64,000 nt of DNA from Mesotaenium endlicherianum (taxonomy: Eukaryota; Streptophyta; Zygnematophyceae; Zygnematales; Mesotaeniaceae). Positions 48,401 through 60,200 of the stretch are shown one piece after another. The position numbers and the translations under genes are program-made. The stretch lies in contig WELA01009316.1 in NCBI GenBank assembly GCA_009602735.1, forward strand, positions 59,408 to 123,407, in the 5' to 3' direction. The notes below the pieces were generated by a model that was not told the origin of the DNA, made no database searches, and was given only the letters and a program-made list of their open reading frames with translations. How positions within the stretch are numbered: position 1 is the first letter of the stretch; each line of letters begins with the position of its first letter.

Positions 48401-49082
48401 ACCTGCAGCCACAGATTTTATGGAGACATTAGAAGCAGCCCTTACAGCAGCGAAGAAAGCTCTACAACACGCGCAAGATGCTCAAGCAAGAGTGGCGAAC
48501 AGATCCAGAAGAGAAATTACGTACAGAGTGGGTGACAACGTGTTACTATCATCCAAGAACATTTCCCTGAACAACAGGCCTGCCGGCAGCAAGTTCTCTC
48601 CCAAGTATTTGGGACCCTTCAAGATTATCCAGCAAGTCAACCCCGTTGCTTTCAAGCTAGAACTTCCCCAGACTATGCACATCGACCCCGTATTCCACGC
48701 TTCCCTCTTCAAGCCATATGTGCAACCCGACAACAAGTTCCCAGGACGTGTGACAACCCCACCAGCCCCAACAATAGTGGATGATCATTTGGAGTACGAA
48801 GTGGAAGACATAGTGGCTATGAGAAATTTCAGGAGACAGCAGCAATACTTGATCAAGTGGAAAGGATATCCAGATTCGGAGAATAGTTGGGTGGCGGCGC
48901 ACTACCTTGACAAAGTTCAGAGAAAGTTGAAGCGCTTCCATGCCGCCAACCCCCATCTTGGACCAGCCCCAAGTCTCTCTACTAGAAGCCCGAAGACTTC
49001 AGGGAGGCAGCCTGCCACCATCAAGAAGCAGCAGAAGACCCCTTGGAGGCAGCCTGCAAGAACAAGAAAGAGGAAAAATTGA
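45417..49082 (+). CDS. Retrotransposon Pol (PR-RT-RNaseH-IN-chromodomain)
   Basis: The open pol frame is 1221 codons. It is probably entered by -1 frameshifting near 45480 rather than by its own start. Approximate positions in the frame: protease [10 protein letters not shown] at 72; reverse transcriptase 300-480 with [19 protein letters not shown] and the FIDD active site near 428; RNase H from [10 protein letters not shown] near 577; integrase with an HHCC zinc finger (H-x-H...CRSCDTC) at 760-810 and the D,D,E core ([24 protein letters not shown]); and a C-terminal chromodomain (YEVEDIV...[15 protein letters not shown]) at 1124-1170. No internal stop or frameshift is seen, so the enzymes look intact. 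The chromodomain places it among the chromoviruses. Confidence 0.96.
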   Translation: MLLLQGKGPSCTFMPQKVVKKRTAPVGQEPTTPRPTSREGNTPSEVETPVEDDVPAPMSLRGYLGGEKVHILVDSGAQGNFIAADFATKHGITMRTLDHDEEIMMPDGFSYTTPSKKTYPLALSIKSFKDRVVFSPMQLGKYDVILGTPWLTKHNPQVDWRTGTIKIKNDITSRICILRAIQNIQTQDIQKPAHEILLSALQLKRLVRKGHELLLALITPKDIKKDIESQEGSPVPKEIQEVFEDYKEVFSPELPKGLPPKRFVDHKIELEPGSKPISRPTFKMSYTELDEVKKQIKELLEHGFIRPSKSPFGAPVLFVKKKDGTLRMCVDYRALNKITIKNRYPLPRMDELMDRLVGAKYFTKIDLRSGYHQIRIAEPDIEKTAFRTRYGHFEFMVLPFGLTNAPATFMTMMNTIFQPMLDRFVVVFIDDILIYSKTLEEHARHLKEVLEVLKQNKLFAKESKCEFAKQEVEFLGLHVTADGIKIDPKKTTVVEEWPTPTTKKELQSFLGFANWYRKFIQGFSHIAAPLTDLLKKDRLYTWTEKEEEAFQELKRRLTTSPVLTLPSPNPDWPFHVITDASSYAIGAILLQDQGKGLQPIAYESRKLNPAEQNYTTTEREALAIVHALKVWRCYVEGRKVLVTTDHEALKHLQTQPYLSRRQARWSGYLQQYNITIQYQPGKTNPADPLSRLQLNAVMVSLKTDLEARFSAAYERDPYYKNGEAALDPCKKQEGNYWVRQDTGQRCVPNDLDLRLLLLREAHDNPLGGHFGILRTTGVLARTYCWPGMSKQVKEYCRSCDTCQRIKPSSQKAGGLLQPLPIPERQWTDISMDLIVDLPVTPRGHNAILTVVDRLTKMAHFIPTTTKATAPQLARLIFDNIFRLHGLPSRIVSDRDPRFTSHFWKNLFKNLGTSLDMSTAYHPQSDGQTERMNRTLKTSLKAYVSTLEQDWDMYLTPLEFAYNNTTQASTQESPFFLNYGFHPTTPLSFTAGHDEVPAATDFMETLEAALTAAKKALQHAQDAQARVANRSRREITYRVGDNVLLSSKNISLNNRPAGSKFSPKYLGPFKIIQQVNPVAFKLELPQTMHIDPVFHASLFKPYVQPDNKFPGRVTTPPAPTIVDDHLEYEVEDIVAMRNFRRQQQYLIKWKGYPDSENSWVAAHYLDKVQRKLKRFHAANPHLGPAPSLSTRSPKTSGRQPATIKKQQKTPWRQPARTRKRKN
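45474..45480 (+). promoter_or_regulatory. -1 ribosomal frameshift slippery site A AAA AAC
   Basis: Gag codons read UCA AAA AAC, giving the canonical X XXY YYZ heptamer in the correct frame. A -1 slip here continues as AAA CGG ACA into the pol frame. The gag stop lies 12 bases downstream. A downstream stimulatory structure was not assessed. Confidence 0.8.
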
Positions 49083-49689
49083 CATTAGACACTCTTCTCT
49101 TCTCGCAGTTTCTGGACAGAAAACTAAAACTGCTACTGGTAATAGGTCTCTGCATAATAAATTCTGAAAATTTACCTGGCTGTAGTCCATGAGTAGCCGG
49201 TCATTTAGAGTCCAAGTTTGCTCAATTTGGAGCACTGGTGAGAGAGATATGATGCTCTAAGTAGAAGGGGGTCAGGCTGCTGGCATTGTTAGGACAGAAT
49301 ATGCCTTCTGACATTGTGCCTTCCCCTGAACTTGGAATGCTCTGAAACTCAAGACTCTGGTAGAACATCTTACAGCGCCCAGTTTGAGACTTAGTTTGCA
49401 GAATTTGGAGAAGTATAGAAGGACTTATGATTTTCAGAAGTTTCTGCACAGATTTGGAGGAGTGCCTACTCTCTCAGCTCTCAACGACACTCCAGAAATG
49501 AGAATGCTCTCAAATTTGGTGACCCGGTAGAGTTCTCCGACGCGGTCCGTCTGGCACTCGAATTTTCAGATTTGGAGCAGTTCTGTGGCCGCTATGAATT
49601 TTTGAGTTCGTGGCAGATTCTGGGCCAACTTGTACAATTTTCTTTATCATTAAGGAGTAGGCTAGCCAATAAGGTCACACCACCTACGA

Positions 49690-49822
49690 CCTTGCCTAGT
49701 CTACCTTACATGTGTAGCACCTGACTTGGCGCCTTTGACTAGTCCTCTTCACATGTGTGGCATCTGACTTGAAACTGTTGACTAGTTTGCTCCACATGTG
49801 TAAGACCTGACTTGACGCGCCG
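49690..49822. repeat. Three-copy minisatellite inside the element, unit about 43 bp
   Basis: Three imperfect copies sharing the core acatgtgt-n-gcacctgactt, in the non-coding stretch between pol and the 3' LTR. Confidence 0.75.
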
Positions 49823-49835
49823 AGACGTCGCTTTT

Positions 49836-49851
49836 TCTATCGGGGGGGTGA
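49836..49851 (+). promoter_or_regulatory. Polypurine tract before 3' LTR
   Basis: The bases just before the 3' LTR include a run of seven G (cgggggggtga), the expected place for plus-strand priming. Confidence 0.75.
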
Positions 49852-50354
49852 TGTAGTGATTTGAGTTATTATATATTAGTTTGCATATATTTTAATGTTT
49901 TCAAATATATTTGGAGTAGTATTGTGTGGAGTCAAGTGTGAATAGGTACTCTAGTAACTTGGTTCATGTCCTTTGAACCTTCCAAGGCATTTTCGAAGTT
50001 AGAGGAAAGACCTAGAAGAACTCCATGTGGCAAAAGTCAGATGTGCCATTTTTAGGTCAAAAGGACATGTGTACATTATTCTAGAAAGAGGTGGCAAGTT
50101 TTGGGATGTGTTGGGTGCCAACACATCAACATACACCTTCCTAGAAATTACTTATGTAGCAAGTATATAAACAAGAGCTAGAACATAGAAAGACATTCCA
50201 GAATCACTCTTGTACTTGCCAAAATCCAGAAATATATTAACTTTCAAGAAGCCATCTCTCTTTCAAGAAGCTACCACTTGTGTTCAAAGATCCTTGTCTT
50301 GAATAGATAAAGTATTCTGTTTTACTAAGTACTTTATCTATCTGTTTCACTACA
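49852..50354 (+). repeat. 3' LTR of the chromovirus
   Basis: 503 bp, same length and ends as the 5' LTR, three base differences seen, all within the first 75 bp. Confidence 0.97.
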
Positions 50355-50359
50355 GAGAT
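50355..50359. repeat. Target-site duplication, right copy (GAGAT)
   Basis: Identical to 43670-43674. Confidence 0.9.
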
Positions 50360-51770
50360 GCTTGTCTGAGTGCCGTCATATTGTTTTCAAAACATGCTAA
50401 CACAAGTTTCCATTTTGATGGGGAAGAAGTTTGACAATTTCTAAACTATAACATTACAACCTCCTTACAAGAATGCCAAAAGGGAATATTGTGCGTATTG
50501 TTGATGCACTAAAACATTATAAATAACACAACTTACAACAATGTATATCTATGGGCCCCACCCTGAATATCGCCCACCGGTGCGGCCAAAGTGCGTGGAG
50601 ATATCCAAGCAATCACTAGCGAGTGCCTGTGGAGCCAGCGATTCAAATTTGTGCAAATCTAGATTCAAAACTTTGAGTTCGTATCCTACAGGCCGTTAGA
50701 TATTTTGATGTCAAATATTGTCAAAGCATCGCATGGGGCCAACTGTGGGGGAAGCTGAATTGGTCACTCGGATGGTTTATGAAATTGCACCCTCTAAATT
50801 CCAACCTTAATTAGAAAACACCACAAATGAACTTGCGCACCTTAATGTTGGACGAGCGGTCTTTAAACGTGGTCGAATCATGACCAACACATAAATTGGA
50901 TATGTCAAAGCGATGGGCGGATCTAGTCTTCATTTAACAAATGTGTCGATCAATTTGGGCCGCTTCGCCCCTTGCACAATCTCAAGGTGATGTGCTCATA
51001 TTTTCAAGAATGGGGTGTGATCCGAAAAGTGCGACCCGCACACAAATCACAACCGAATGTTATAGCCATACTTATGTTTCTGTGTACATAATTGAAAATG
51101 AGTCAATTTTATGGATCGCGAGAATAAATCAACATCAAGCTAAAACTTCCTGCAAACACGCTTGTAACTCCACTTCCTAGCAGTCTCACATTTATAGCAC
51201 TAACATGTAATGCCAAACCTCTTAGACTTGGGTAGGATTGCTAAAAGGCCAGCGGTAGTGATGAGGAAAACGTAAAGAAGGCTAACAAATAGTGGATACT
51301 CCTTCGAGAATGCAGTGCTGCACTTTTCAAGTATTTGGACTGGTCGGGTTGCCGGGCAACGAATCTACCTGCTTGGACCAGTTCTCGTACCGAGAACCTG
51401 AAATTTTCACCGCTGAGCCTCCGCCCACAGGAAAGCCTCTAACCCTAAATCCTGACCCTGACCCTGAGCTCGGGCAGGAACGCACGCTTGCCAATATGGA
51501 TGTGCCTCTGTCTGACATTCGCAGGGAGACAAGGCCCCAACATGCCCCCATTGGTCCCTCTTGTCTACCTCGTCATTGCATCCATACCAAAAGTAATAGA
51601 TGCAAAGAACAGTGACTACATACAGCCTGAGGATGACAGCCAACAAAGAGCAAGACTGTCGGACCTGTGAACGCGCATCCATGGCTGCTGTTGCACGGAT
51701 GAGGCCCCTGAAACTTAAGACATACCAGCAAACCCCTACTCTTTTTGCTTGCTGCCGCAACACGTGTCGA
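50360..51770. other. Intergenic, AT-rich, no gene seen
   Basis: AT-rich DNA right of the retrotransposon. No exon or recognised repeat family, apart from a few ccctga-like units near 51440-51475 that are too short to call. Confidence 0.5.
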
Positions 51771-52167
51771 TTTCCAATTATCCAAGCTCAAGGAAGCAAC
51801 ACTGTAGTGGGGGGGTCCACCCTGGCTGATGGGTCCAAGCAGGCACGGAGCTGGCAGCAGCATTCCCACAAAAAGAAGATGAAGAAGAAGAAGATGCCGG
51901 CAGCTGTGTAAATGCTCTCACTCCCCCCAACAGCGGCAGAAGCCACGACTCTGGCATGTTCTTCACGTTTATGAAACCTCCAAAAATCTCCACATTGGCC
52001 TTGTTGAGAGCACTCAAGCGAGTGCATGGCGTGCTTCCCCCTTGCCCTGACAGCACGAGCATCTCTCCACCCCTCTCTTCTCCCTGCCCTCCCACTTAAT
52101 CCCCCTCCCTCTCCCTCTTGCCTCTCCCTCTTCCACTCTTTCTCCTTCTCCCTCCCCCTCTCTCCCC

Positions 52168-52219
52168 NNNNNNNNNNNNNNNNNNNNNNNNNNNNNNNNN
52201 NNNNNNNNNNNNNNNNNNN
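52168..52219. other. Assembly gap (52 N)
   Basis: A short N-run inside a C/T-rich stretch of duplicated segment A. Confidence 0.99.
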
Positions 52220-53159
52220 CCCCCCCCGCCCTCTTCGCAAGAGGCTGAATGGGAGGAGGAGCCTCCCTGGATGACAGGCATGCCCCTCCTTCCCATGGAT
52301 GGCCTCCCCTCCAGAAAGCCCGCAGAAAGCCCAGTTCAGCCAGCCCCTCAGAGGTGAAAGAGAGGGGCAGGCGTGTGCTGCTGCCTGGCCATGGTCGTAG
52401 CGCTGGCTCTGATGCTTTGGCCCGGCGCTCCAGCAGACGGCCGGCATGCAGGGCAGGAACAAGCACCTGGGAAAAGTGTGCGGAAGGGGAGGGGAAGGAG
52501 CGCGAGGTCAACGCACCCACCCACCCACTGGCGCCCGATCAGACAGGCTGCGCCCATCGCCGCAAACCCCCGCGCACACTACGAAAAGAGTCTTCTGCCG
52601 CCCGCAGCCAGCCCCGTGGTGCCCAAGGCCACGGCCGCTCGTTCGCGCGCTCCCATGCTCTGGCAACTCAAAGCCGGCCCTCTGCCTGCGACACTGAGCC
52701 CTGCTGGGCAGGCGGTAGAGGCCCCCCCTTGAAGCCCCCCAAGAGTGCTGCATGGACCTGCACCCCCCTCCCCCCGCCCTTTCGTCTTGCCAAGGCGTTC
52801 CCGCCGCAGCTGGTCAGCAAGCGCATACAGATCCCGGGCCTCGCGCGCGTGCCCCCCCTTTTCCCCCCAGTCACATGCATTCATATGCACACCACGCTAC
52901 CACCCCACCCTCCGTCCTCTACCCTGGGTGCCAAGCGTGCACGGCCAGACCCCAACCACGTCCAGGCTCACGCCCACGCCCACGCCTGTGCTTGCATGCA
53001 AGAAACAAGAGGGGGGAAGGGGGAATAGGATTAGGGACCTGGGAGGGGGTGTAAGTGTGCTGCGGCGTGTCCAGCTTGATGCCCTGGCCAGCACCACTCC
53101 CCGCGTGCTCCTTAGCGCAGCAGGCCACTCACATTTGGCCTGACGTGCTCACTAGGCAC

Positions 53160-53375
53160 ACAAACCAACGTACATGAATGTTGGAACACGCACATGCACC
53201 CACACAAGCGCACATGAAAACAGGCACACGCGCGCACATGCGCTCGCGCTCGCATGTGGGCATGCACAGATGCGTGCTGTCCTTGCTCCACTTCCCACTC
53301 CAACCCCTCACCCTCCACCCCGCACTCTTAAGCACCAGCCGTGTGCGTGCGTGCGTGCGTGCATGTGGGCACGCA
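53160..53375. repeat. CA/CG-rich alternating stretch
   Basis: Alternating purine-pyrimidine runs (cacacgcgcgcac, gtgcgtgcgtgcgtgc) with no coding sense, inside duplicated segment A. Confidence 0.7.
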
Positions 53376-54959
53376 TAATGTGGAAAGAGCGTGCAGGAGG
53401 ACGCCGTGTTTGAAATAACAAAAAGGTGGCGGTCGGCAGGTGGGGGGCCGGGTGCGTGGGTGGGAGAGAAAGGGGGATAAAGAGAGGGTAGGGAGCAAGC
53501 GAAGGAGGGAGGGGAAGAGATTGCCCGACTTACCTGGAGGGCAAGCTCGCGCAGGGGAGTGGGGATAAGCACTCGCAGAGGGCTACCCCAAAAAGCAGCA
53601 GCATTACTAAGATTCAGGCCGCTAGTCCAGCAGGCGCTGCAGGATGTTGATGGGCAGCCCGCGCGCAAGTGCCTACGTCGCCGCCGCCCCATCCTAGCGG
53701 ACCATCCCATCCCCCCATACACCTGCCTTGGCAGCTAACTGTTTCAATCCAGGACCCCTCCCGCCCTCCAAGAAGGAGACGTCAACCGTGCCAAACCCCG
53801 CACCCCAATCCCCACAGCCTACAGCCCGCACCGGACACCCTATACCCGCCACGCAGCTTCCGCCGTACCCCACTCCCCTCGCCCTCCCTCCAGCCCCCCT
53901 CCCCCGGGGGGACGCAGCTGGAGCCATTGAGCGCTCAAGGCAGAACACAACTGGCCCTGGCGGGCAGCAGCGGGGATCAAAGCAGGCCCTCTAATGGCGG
54001 TGTGTGGGTGCGGAGTCCCCTGCCACCCCTGCTCCTCGCCAGCTCCTCTTCCGGGTGCTGCCTCAGCTCTGCTCAACCTGCGGCTGCTCCTCCTCCTTGC
54101 GCGCCGTCTCTTCCGCATCCTTCCCCCAGCCCCCCAGCCCCTAGCTGGCTGTGCTGCCCCCGCCGGCCCTCTTTTACTGGCACCTCCCTCCCCTCCCCTT
54201 CCTTACCTTGCTCGCCTTTCTCAGCACTCCCTTCCGGCACCGGGGGAGAACTGCCGCTTGTCTGGCACTTCTCTGTTTGCTCTTGTCATTGTCTGGCAAC
54301 AGCTCACCGGCATGAGAGCAAGGGGGGGCTGGCACCCCACAGTCGCTCGTCGTCTTCCATCTTCAGCGTTGCCGCAGGCTCCCTTGCTCACTCCCCCGGC
54401 CAGCCTTCTCTCGGATCCATACTCTCGCGCAGCAGCCAGCTGCCCTCGTCTGCTCCCCAACATGACGAAGCCCCCCCTCCCCCTAACTCGTCATTCATCC
54501 ATAGCAAAGGTGAGGCAGAGGCAAAGGCAAGACGAGCCTGCTCGCTGCAAATCCCGGGGCGCCCTCTTCTCTTCCCGCTCGACTTGAACACGCCAGTGGC
54601 TTTGCCCATAGCGGCTCAGAGAGAGCGTGCCCACAGAGCAGGGCTGCTGGTGTGGGTCACCCAGTGAGCAATGGCACCAGGAAGCACGGCCCAGCAGGGC
54701 AGCAGCATAGAGTCAAGGGTGGAGGATGGGGGCAGCCAGTGGCAAGGGGCGGCTGGGGAGCGAAGGGTAAGTACAGGGGGTAACCGGGTGCACGTTGCGC
54801 AGCTTCAGGGTTGGAACACGTAGCTTAGCTTAGAGCTCAGGTTCTGCTGCTGGCACGCTTGCCGTCACGCTTGCCGTGATTCTGCAGAATCACACACCAA
54901 ATCTCTAGCCCAACCCTACACCAGCAAAGCCCCTTCTCCCGCCTGCTGTCATGGCAGGA

Positions 54960-56740
54960 TATGATTCCCAACACCAGATTCAAGGAAGCAACACTGCGTT
55001 GTCTGGTGCCGCCCATTGGCAAGGGGGGGTCCACCCTGGCTGACGAGTCCAGGCAGGCCCAGAGCTGGCAGCAGCATCCCCACCAAAAAGAGAAGACGAA
55101 GAAGAAGAAGAGAAGGCAGCTGCATTGAAGTCCCCTCTCCCCCACCCCCCCTTGCAGGCATCCTCAATCCTATATACTCTCTTCAAAAAACTCAGCATTG
55201 CCTTCCTGCGAGCACTCAAACGGGTGCATGGCACGCTCCCCCCCTGCCCTGACAGCCTGAGCATCTCTCCACCCCTCCCTCCCTCCCGCCCTCCCACGTA
55301 AGCCCCCTCCCCCTCCCTCTCCCCTTGCTCTCACTCCCCTTCTCCCACCCGGCCCGCCCCCCTCTTCCCAAGAGGGTGAAATGGGAGGAGCAGTGTCCTT
55401 AGATAACGGACGTGCCCCTCCTTCCGAGTGGATGGCCACCCATCCAGAAAGCCCGTGGCCCCACCTTGCCCGCAGCCAGCCCCGTGGTGCCGGAGGGCTA
55501 AGGCTGCAGAATCCACTTGCTCCCTTTGAGGCTCCCAGGGGGCCCCAGCGAGCCTTCTGCCCCGGGCTCTCTCCCAAGCAAGCGCACCGAGCCTGCTTGG
55601 GGGCGGCAGAGAAACGGGAGGGGGGGAAGGGGGACTTGGGACCTGAGAGGGTGTAAGTGTACTGCAAGTGTCCAGCTAGATGGCCTGGCCAGCACCACTC
55701 CCCCGCGCTCCTTTGGTGCGGCAGCCACATGGCATCCGCTCAACGTGCTCACTGTACACACAGTGCCTAGGTTGGGATAAACAAATGCACACACATAAGC
55801 GCACACATGCACATACACACACGCACAGCACAGGTCGTGCTGCCCCGCTTCACTTCTCACTCTGACCCCTCACCGGCTAAGCACGTGCATGCGTGCAAGT
55901 GTGCATGCGTACCATGGGAAGAGCGCAAAGTAGGGCGCCGTCTCTGGAGTGGCAGAAACTCGCGTCCACTCCTGCTCACCAGCTCCTCCCAGGTGGAGCC
56001 TCCATTCTGCTCTGCCTGCGGATGCTCCACATCCTCGCGCGCCTTCTCTTACGCATCCTGCTCCCTGCCCCCTGCCCCCAGCCCCGCAGCCCCCAACTGG
56101 CTATGCTGCCCCTTTTGCCTCTCTTCTTCTGGCACCCCCCAGCCCCTCTTTCCCTGCTTGCCTTTCGTAGCACTCCCTTCCGGCACCAGGCGGGAGCCGC
56201 TGCTCATCTGCCCCTTCTCTGCTTGCTTGTCACTGTGGGGTGACTGGTCAACTGCAAGGGGCGCTGCCCCCCCACACTCGCTCGCAGTCCACCTCCTTCA
56301 GCATTGCCGTGGGCTCCCTGACTCACTCCCTCGGCCAGCCTTCTCTCTGATCCAGACTCTCCCGCAGCAGCCAGTCCAGCTGCCCTCGTCTGCTCCCCAA
56401 CGTGAGGAAGCCACGCAGCCCTCGGGTGCCGTCGGACCGCCAGCCTGTCAACGCGTGCAGCGAATCAGCGGAGACCAAAGAATACCCATGACTAGAAGCG
56501 TGGCTGCACCCCAAGCCAATTCCCAACTGACGAACATAACACGCACAGGAGCATGTGTCAGCCAGCGCCCACCGCTGCTGGCTGGCTGAGGTGTGGCTGC
56601 CAGCAGTAGGGTCCCATCCACGTGGTTGGCTGCCACTTGACGAAGGGGCAGGAAATGCATATGATGTACTGCAGGTGGTGGCAGGCTCACGGAGCGCACC
56701 CCTCTCTCCTCCTGACAAAGCCTCTCTCTATCTGCGGTCA
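54960..56740. repeat. Duplicated GC-rich segment, copy B
   Basis: Direct, diverged partner of 51775-54660, with the shared blocks in the same order but more compact. About 300 bp of unique sequence separates the copies. Origin is unclear: it could be an old non-autonomous element or a local tandem duplication. Confidence 0.75.
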
Positions 56741-57267
56741 ATTCTTAAAGTCGCCTGCCCTTTTGTCTTCTGTTGTGCAGGCAGATAGATCATGGCCTTG
56801 GTCAAGGGCTTTAAAAACGAGCAGTGAATGCATCAGCAGCTGTGTGAATACTAAAGTCATCAAGGCAAGGCACAAGAAGCGCTTGAGCAGCTTCACCCTC
56901 CTGCTCCCTACCTTTGGCCCCCAAGCTCCATTCCGCAGCACTCATCTATCCATCTCGAAATTAAAGCCAACAGCATATGATGGGGAAGGAGTCACATGTT
57001 GAGCTGCCTTCCCTCTCGGGCAGTCTTGGGGCACCCCCTGTTTTCCTTGAATGCAAATCCCAGCTAGAGCTGACTACGGCTATGTTCGCACATTATTAGA
57101 GTGCACTCTTTCGATTGTCTTACGGGACAGCCGAGATTTGCGCAGCTCCCCATTCTCCCACGCTCCCCACTGGTTCAAATATCAAGTTCAAAAAGTTTGT
57201 GGAGGAATGTCCCTTACTCGAAGTACTCTAGTACAGCATCCTTTATGGCTTCACGTCACCGCTAGAA
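56741..57267. other. Upstream region of the JmjC gene
   Basis: No exon recognised. It lies just upstream of the proposed JmjC start codon at 57268 and probably holds its promoter. Confidence 0.45.
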
Positions 57268-60200
57268 ATGGTCCAGGACAAATGCGAGCTTCTTACGCAT
57301 TTCAGTTGCCGCCTTAGAGAACTCGAGGCGCTGTTACCCGTGCTTGGCAGAGTGCAACGCCTGGATGAGGCAGTCATCTCCCTGGAGGATTACAATGGCC
57401 GAGCCAACTCAATCACAGGAAAGCCCTTCGTATGCTCTGCAACGTGGCTGCCAGACTGGAGGGGCTTGCTTGGGGAAGAACGAGTGGGAGATGGCCTGAA
57501 GAAGCTCCTGGGAGACCTCTTAGAAGTAAGTCCAGCCATCAACGTCAATGGGTTCGTCCCAAGCACTCGGACGACTGCTTTAAGTCCTTCCTCGTAGAGG
57601 CACCCCAATCTCTTATGAGGTCTCCTATGGACCGACGGTTGAGCACTGAGAAGAAGTCCTGCAGATACTTGATGAAGTGTGTGCATGTAATGAATGGGCA
57701 AGCCCGCCATCAACAGCTTGTTTTTCTCAAAGGCACCAGTTTGGAGGTCCACAATGCCCATCTCCGTATGAGGCACGCTTATCAGGTTGATATTAACATG
57801 CAGCCGGAGATGATTACCAAAGCTTCACTCACAGTCACCTTGAAAACAGGATGCATGCTCTGGCCCAGAACGCCGCCAGCATGAGTGTTACAGAGATTCG
57901 TCACTCTTGTGACCTTGGCCAAAAGATCTATCAGTGAAGTGTTACCCTGCTTGGTCCATCTCGAGTATATAAACTCGGAGTGCAGCAATTGTGGTTCTTT
58001 CTTATAGGCACACACACTTAAGTTACGCACACACTCAGACACCCACAGACACTGTGTGCGGTCAGGTTTGATATATTACTAGGCCAGCATAATCGTGACT
58101 CCAAGCAGCCAACTTCATCGGTGATGGATCTCGCCTGCCTGCTCTGACACCAATACACTCGTTTGAAGCTGCCATAGTCTGCTGTGCATGCTCTTGCCCT
58201 GGGAGTTGGCTCTGGCATGTGCAACAGGCGCGTCGCGCCAGCACCTTCACAATGGGACTCATGCGGGGCGAGGCCGTCGTCTCCTCATGCAGGTTGAGGT
58301 CTTCCGGATGCAATATCGTCGGGTGCTTGACGAGCCACTAGCTGATAAAGTAGGAGCAGGAGCCGGAGCTGGAGGAGGAGCAGGTGGAGTTGGAAGCGTC
58401 CCGCCAGCAGGCTCTGAAAAAGAGAGAGTTGGGGACACTTGGCAGCAGCCCGAGGGAAGACAACAGGCAAAGACTTGTCCAGGTCTGAGCTGCTTGCCAA
58501 CATGCAGCCCCATCCCTGCTCCTGACTCCACCCCCAACCCTCACCTTGACCAAAAATCCCACCTGAACCCACACCCAAACCCGAGTGAGAAGAAAGGAGA
58601 TGGCGTTTGTGGCGGCGGCAGTCTGGAAGAGGGAAAGTTTGATGGAATGCTCCACGACCAGGAAGGGGAGGGGCATTGGGGGGACTGGCTCGACGAGGAT
58701 GGGGATCACGAGAGAGAGGTAGAAGAAGAGTGCTGCAGCAGCAGCAGGCATGTGCCGTGCAAGGAGCAGGCGGATCCTGGAGCAGCAGCACCACTCAAGC
58801 AGCTGCAGCAGCAGCAGCAGCAGCCGCCTGGTGCATTTGGTGACCCCGTGACGAGGAAGAGAAGGAGAAATTTCACACACACATTAGCAGGAGTCCGACT
58901 TAGAGGAGATGGAATCGGAGGCCCACACATGTGTGGCGCGGAGAGGTGTTGGCCCGACACGTGTACGCTGCCTGCTGGCCGGCGGCGACGACAGGAGCTG
59001 CAGGGCTATCATGCGATCCCGGAGTCCACGCGGGAGATGATGAGTCTGAGCCGATGCGTGGACGAGGCCCAGCAGCTGAGCGAGAACGGTGCGGGCAGTG
59101 GCAGCCGCTGCAGCAGCCATGGTGACGACAGGGACGTGCCCGAGCTTCTGTATCTGACATGGCGGGGGCTGCCAGGTGGCGAGCAGTGGCTGGAGGAGGC
59201 GACAGGGGCGGTTTGCTCGCCAGCTAGTGAGCACCAGCAGCGGGCTGCAGATGCCAGAAGCTCCTCCGCAAGGCCGTGCCCGGACGGCCCGGACGCACCT
59301 AGAGGAGGGGTGGGACTAGACACAGATGCCAAGGCAAATGCACAGGGGCATGTGCATGCATCTGCAGAGCAGCGCACTCACTGCCCGGGTGCTGCTGCAG
59401 CAGCAGAGGCGGCAGCAGAGGCGGCAGCTGACTTGGAGGGTGCTGAGGACGTGCCCCCCCAGTTCAGGTTCTTCATCGAGAAGCTTCTGGAGCCCACGCT
59501 GACACCTGATTTCCTGGGGCGGGCCGGGGCGGCGGAGGCGCGCATCAAGCAGCGAAACGTGTGGCTGGGATGCAGCGTCACGAGCCAGATCCACTTTGAC
59601 GCGCTCGACAACCTGCACGTCGTGCTGGAGGGCCTCAAGACGTTCCACCTGTACTCCCCCTGGGACGCGGTCAACCTGTACCCGCAAGCCTGGCAGCAAG
59701 GTCCGCCCTCCCCCCTCCTTCCCCTCCGCACACACCCACCCCAACCCCGTTTGCTGCCGTCGGGCCCCATCTCCCTCCTTGCCCACCCTTCCTGCTGCAA
59801 GTGGCGGTGGCGGTCGCATGGGTGGTAGTGCGGTATGTTGCGCCGAGGCAGCTCATTGGCGTTTGAGGTGACTGCCATATGTTGTGATCTTGTTACTTTA
59901 TGTAGTGTGCAGCCATCTGGAGGGGCCTGCTGCCTGCTGCCTGCTGCCTGTATCGCTCCAGCAGGTTATGGGCGGTGCACTTGGGCACAGCTGAAGTTTC
60001 CGAGCTGGAAGAATGTAGCACGATTGCGAATGCTTCTTCGTCGAGCAGTCTTTCAAATCCCGGCTGTCCATGTGTGCGGAATGAACGTGCGGAGCAAGAG
60101 TAAGAGTGCTAGATACTGAGGCCCCGTCGGCATGGAAGTTGGCATCGGACACGACCAGAGAGCCTGCCAGAGTCCTCCGCGACAGGTGATGGTACAAGTG

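Larger units (their letters stand above)
43675..50354 (+). mobile_element. Complete Ty3/gypsy chromovirus LTR retrotransposon
   Basis: A 6680-bp element with 503-bp direct LTRs (43675-44177 and 49852-50354), each starting TGTAGTGA and ending TCACTACA. A 5-bp target duplication GAGAT flanks it (43670-43674 and 50355-50359). The primer-binding site follows the 5' LTR and a polypurine tract precedes the 3' LTR. Two overlapping frames encode gag and pol, pol in the -1 frame, in the order protease, reverse transcriptase, RNase H, integrase, chromodomain. I see three substitutions between the LTRs (43697, 43737 and 43746 against the 3' copy), so the insertion is young and looks intact. Confidence 0.97.
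51775..54660. repeat. Duplicated GC-rich segment, copy A
   Basis: Shares several collinear blocks with 54960-56740: a block starting caaggaagcaacactg and continuing to ggtccaccctggctga; a gaagaagaagaag block with ggcagctg; gccctgacagc...gagcatctctccacccct; and cccttccggcacc...ggctccct. The copies are in the same orientation and diverged, with insertions. Copy A contains the 52168-52219 N-gap in a pyrimidine-rich run. Open frames inside it are low-complexity and not accepted as genes. Confidence 0.75.

Noticed and set aside
51440-51475. Telomere-like taaccctaaa and ccctga units
   Set aside because: Only a few imperfect units, in the scaffold interior; not an interstitial telomere array.
53669-54667. 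332-codon proline/serine-rich plus-strand frame
   Set aside because: It lies in duplicated low-complexity DNA, and the matching frame is not conserved in copy B.
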